DNA of 64,000 nt from Leptospiraceae bacterium (GTDB lineage Bacteria > Spirochaetota > Leptospiria > Leptospirales > Leptospiraceae): assembly GCA_017996175.1 (NCBI GenBank), contig JAGOHK010000010.1, forward strand, positions 1 to 64,000, in the 5' to 3' direction. Numbering within the stretch: position 1 is the stretch's first letter; each line of letters starts with the position of its first letter. A program made the position numbers and the translations under genes. Positions 61,866 to 64,000 of the stretch are shown here, one piece after another. A model generated the notes under the pieces. It was not told the DNA's origin, made no database searches, and saw only the letters and a program-made list of their open reading frames with translations.

Positions 61866-62636
61866 ATGAAAAATATTGCACATAGAGGATTTAGCGGCAA
61901 ATACCCCGAAAATACTCTCATAGCGTTTAAAAAAGCCATTGAGTTAGAAGCGGATATGATTGAGTTAGACATCACTCTATCGAAAGATAAAATACCAATA
62001 GTAATTCACGATGATACTCTGGAGAGAACAACAAATGGAAACGGAAAAGTTCGCGCAACAGCGTCTAACAAACTTAAACTCCTAGATGCTGGTTCTTGGA
62101 AAAATCCCAAATTTCATGAAGAAAGAATTCCAACCCTAGAAGAAGTTTTGCGGTTAATCGAAAAAAGTAAAATCGATTTAAATATCGAAATCAAATCCTC
62201 TGCATTTGAAAAAAAACATTCTACTTCTTGCATTGAATTACAAACACTAAACTTAATTCAAAAGTATAAACTCATGAATCGAATCGTAATTTCTTCCTTC
62301 GAATCAAAGATATTACTGCGGCTACGAGAATTATCCGCTAAAGTAAGACTTGGCTTTTTAATCGAGCCAAATTTCGAAACAATAAAGAGCGACCCAATGG
62401 CATTCGTAAAACAAATTCGTGCCAGCTCACTTAATATGCATAAATCACAAGTTGGGAGTAAAATTTTTAAACACGCAATAGATTTAAAAATTCCAATCTT
62501 CATCTACACCGTAAATACAATTCAGGAAATGAAAAAAATGCAGGCAAATCAAGTAGCCGGAGTTTTCACTAACTTTCCTGATAGATTGAAAAAAATTACT
62601 ACAGATAATAAAAATAAAAAAATTCTTTTATTTTAA
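61866..62636 (+). CDS. ugpQ: Glycerophosphodiester phosphodiesterase
   Basis: A 256-residue GDPD enzyme. IAHRGFSGKYPENTL (residues about 4-18) holds the first catalytic His; MIELDITLSKD the metal ligands Glu and Asp; VIHDDTLERTTNGNG the second His; LNIEIKS the further Glu. It hydrolyses glycerophosphodiesters to glycerol-3-phosphate and the alcohol. No signal peptide is present, so it acts in the cytoplasm on phospholipid breakdown products. The ATG follows GGAGAG. Confidence 0.9.
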   Translation: MKNIAHRGFSGKYPENTLIAFKKAIELEADMIELDITLSKDKIPIVIHDDTLERTTNGNGKVRATASNKLKLLDAGSWKNPKFHEERIPTLEEVLRLIEKSKIDLNIEIKSSAFEKKHSTSCIELQTLNLIQKYKLMNRIVISSFESKILLRLRELSAKVRLGFLIEPNFETIKSDPMAFVKQIRASSLNMHKSQVGSKIFKHAIDLKIPIFIYTVNTIQEMKKMQANQVAGVFTNFPDRLKKITTDNKNKKILLF

Positions 62637-62671
62637 AAGGTGATTTCATATCTAATGTTTAGAGGAATTAA

Positions 62672-64000
62672 ATGAATAAAATAAAAACCCTTGGCGAATT
62701 AAAAAAAAGCAATTATATTGAAAGAAGTATCAAAGTGGAAATGGCAGAAAATCTTTCTGCAAAGTTACTTAAAAAAGAAGCCATTTTTCCAAAAATTCAT
62801 GGTTATGAAGATACAGTGATTCCTCAATTAGTAAATGCAATTTTATCGGGGCATAATATTGTTATGCTCGGTGAAAAAGGACAAGCTAAAAGTAGAATCA
62901 TGCGCGCCCTTGTCAATCTGCTTGACAAAGAAATCCCAGTCATCAAAGGAACCGAAATTCCAGAAAGTCCATTTCATCCAATCACAGCTAAAGGGAAAAA
63001 AATCATTTCCGAACAAGGGGATAATACTGAATTAACTTGGCTCACGCGAGATGAACGGTATGGAGAACGCCTTGCACCCGGCGCACGTATTGGAGATATT
63101 ATCGGGGACTTAGATCCATCCCGCATTGTAAACGGAGAGCCATTGTCATCCGAAGGTGCGATTCATTTTGGTTTGCTTCCTCGAATGAATCGCGGCATAT
63201 TTGCCGTAAACGAAATGCCTGACTTGGATTATCTTGTGCAAGTTTCTCTTTTTAATATATTAGAAGAAGCTGATATTCAAATTCGCGGGATCCCAATTCG
63301 TTTTCCGCTCGATGTAATGGTTTGTTTTACTGCAAATCCAGATGATTATTCTAGAAGTGGAAAAATTATTTCACAACTCAAAGATAGAATCGGTTCTGAA
63401 ATTCGCACCCATTATCCAAAAACAAGACAGATTGGACTTGAAATCACGAAACAAGAAATCAAACTTCCCATCAAAACACCTGAAATTATTGTCCCACCTT
63501 ACATAGAAGAAATAATCGAAGAGATTACAATCCAAGCCAGAAGCTCTCATTTAGTAAATCAAAAATCAGGAGTAAGTGCCAGACTTTCTATCGCCAACTA
63601 TGAAGTAGCCGTTAGCTCTGCAAGAAAACGAGCTTTGAATTTCGGAGAATCCAGGGGCTATGTCAGACTTACCGATCTGGGAAATATATTTGCATCCTGT
63701 TCCGGCAAAATAGAATTAGACCCATATCGCGATGAAGCAGTTAGTGAATACCAAGTTGTAATTAAATTACTTGATCAGGCAACACGCGTTATCTTCGAAG
63801 AGTATTTTCCTCCTAAAAAATACGTAACTAATTTTAACGATATTGCAAAGCAAATCTATTCCATGGGCAAACTGGAAATATCTGATTTAATGCCAACAGC
63901 AAGTTATCGTGCTCTATTGAAATCTGTTCCCGCGCTCTGGGATTTGCTTCACGAAAAAGGAATGGATGCAGAAGATCATTTATTTGTTACAGGTGTAGAA
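62672..64000 (+). CDS. MgChlI/MoxR-like AAA ATPase, 5' part (partial)
   Basis: An open frame from the ATG at 62672, with AGAGGA 6 bases upstream, continues past the window edge (443 codons visible). IHGYEDTVIPQLVNAILSG leads to Walker A GEKGQAKS (about 68-75); GIFAVNEMPDL (about 180-190) is Walker B; FTANPDDYSRSGKII is the sensor-1 region. This is the layout of magnesium-chelatase subunit I and related MoxR-type ATPases. In organisms without chlorophyll these work with a von Willebrand A-domain protein encoded downstream; that gene would lie outside the window. The C terminus is missing only because the window ends. Confidence 0.85.
   Translation, partial: MNKIKTLGELKKSNYIERSIKVEMAENLSAKLLKKEAIFPKIHGYEDTVIPQLVNAILSGHNIVMLGEKGQAKSRIMRALVNLLDKEIPVIKGTEIPESPFHPITAKGKKIISEQGDNTELTWLTRDERYGERLAPGARIGDIIGDLDPSRIVNGEPLSSEGAIHFGLLPRMNRGIFAVNEMPDLDYLVQVSLFNILEEADIQIRGIPIRFPLDVMVCFTANPDDYSRSGKIISQLKDRIGSEIRTHYPKTRQIGLEITKQEIKLPIKTPEIIVPPYIEEIIEEITIQARSSHLVNQKSGVSARLSIANYEVAVSSARKRALNFGESRGYVRLTDLGNIFASCSGKIELDPYRDEAVSEYQVVIKLLDQATRVIFEEYFPPKKYVTNFNDIAKQIYSMGKLEISDLMPTASYRALLKSVPALWDLLHEKGMDAEDHLFVTGVE

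Overview
The window reads as AT-rich chromosomal DNA from a spirochaete of the Leptospiraceae (Leptospira or a close relative). The main reasons are two DUF1564 proteins (a family I know only from Leptospira), a FlaA-type periplasmic flagellar sheath protein, an OmpL47-type repeat protein, an exported leucine-rich repeat protein, many exported proteins without wider homologues, and a general Gram-negative envelope content (porin-like barrels, LolA, an OmpA-like peptidoglycan binder). The presence of rsmG-parA-parB plus a parS-like site 4 kb away suggests that the window lies in the origin-proximal part of the chromosome.

Layout. 0-1.5 kb: molybdenum cofactor genes moaA (3' end), moaD, moaE, mobA. 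1.5-6 kb: DUF389 membrane protein, a porin-like barrel, a UbiA-like membrane protein, a cyclic-nucleotide-binding protein and a small exported DUF1566-like protein. 6.2-11.3 kb: a trehalose/glucan pair (GH15 hydrolase and fused OtsA-OtsB) followed by a fused MoaC-MogA enzyme. 11.3-16 kb: AAA/DUF4143 ATPase, gcvT-gcvH and a membrane Ser/Thr kinase. 16-25 kb: envelope and exported proteins, including a long helical-repeat protein, FlaA-like protein, OmpL47-type protein, ComF, DUF4384 protein and a CPBP protease. 25-28.2 kb: rsmG-parA-parB and a DUF1564 gene, all on the minus strand. 28.5-29.8 kb: a compact Spy-like lipoprotein / ECF sigma / one-helix membrane protein module resembling the metal-sensing CnrX-CnrH-CnrY logic. 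30.5 kb: the parS-like site inside a coding region. 32-36 kb: two related GT4 glycosyltransferases and a partner protein. 36-40.2 kb: a Yej/Dpp-type peptide ABC transporter. 40-48.7 kb: mixed housekeeping and envelope genes (Uma2, OmpA/PD40, MDR oxidoreductase, LRR protein, dusB, PilZ, thiolase).

48.7-53.6 kb is the accessory part of the window. It holds a near-perfect 60-bp palindrome, a RelE-like toxin with an altered C terminus and its antitoxin, a PIN-domain toxin with two tandem paralogous small partner proteins, a 5'-truncated dpnI, a 3'-truncated DNA methyltransferase sharing stop-codon bases with it, another gene scrap, and a Fic AMP-transferase preceded by two tandem operator-like repeats. 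This looks like a decayed restriction/toxin island. 53.6-64 kb returns to core genes: a degenerate 5'-nucleotidase-like protein, a VOC protein, lolA, a large spirochaete-type unknown, trpS, a flavin amine oxidase, an outer-membrane barrel, an ABA4-like protein, a glycerophosphodiesterase and the 5' part of a MgChlI-like AAA ATPase.

No rRNA, tRNA, CRISPR array or intact insertion sequence was recognised. Functions are assigned from motifs read by eye; no database search was run.
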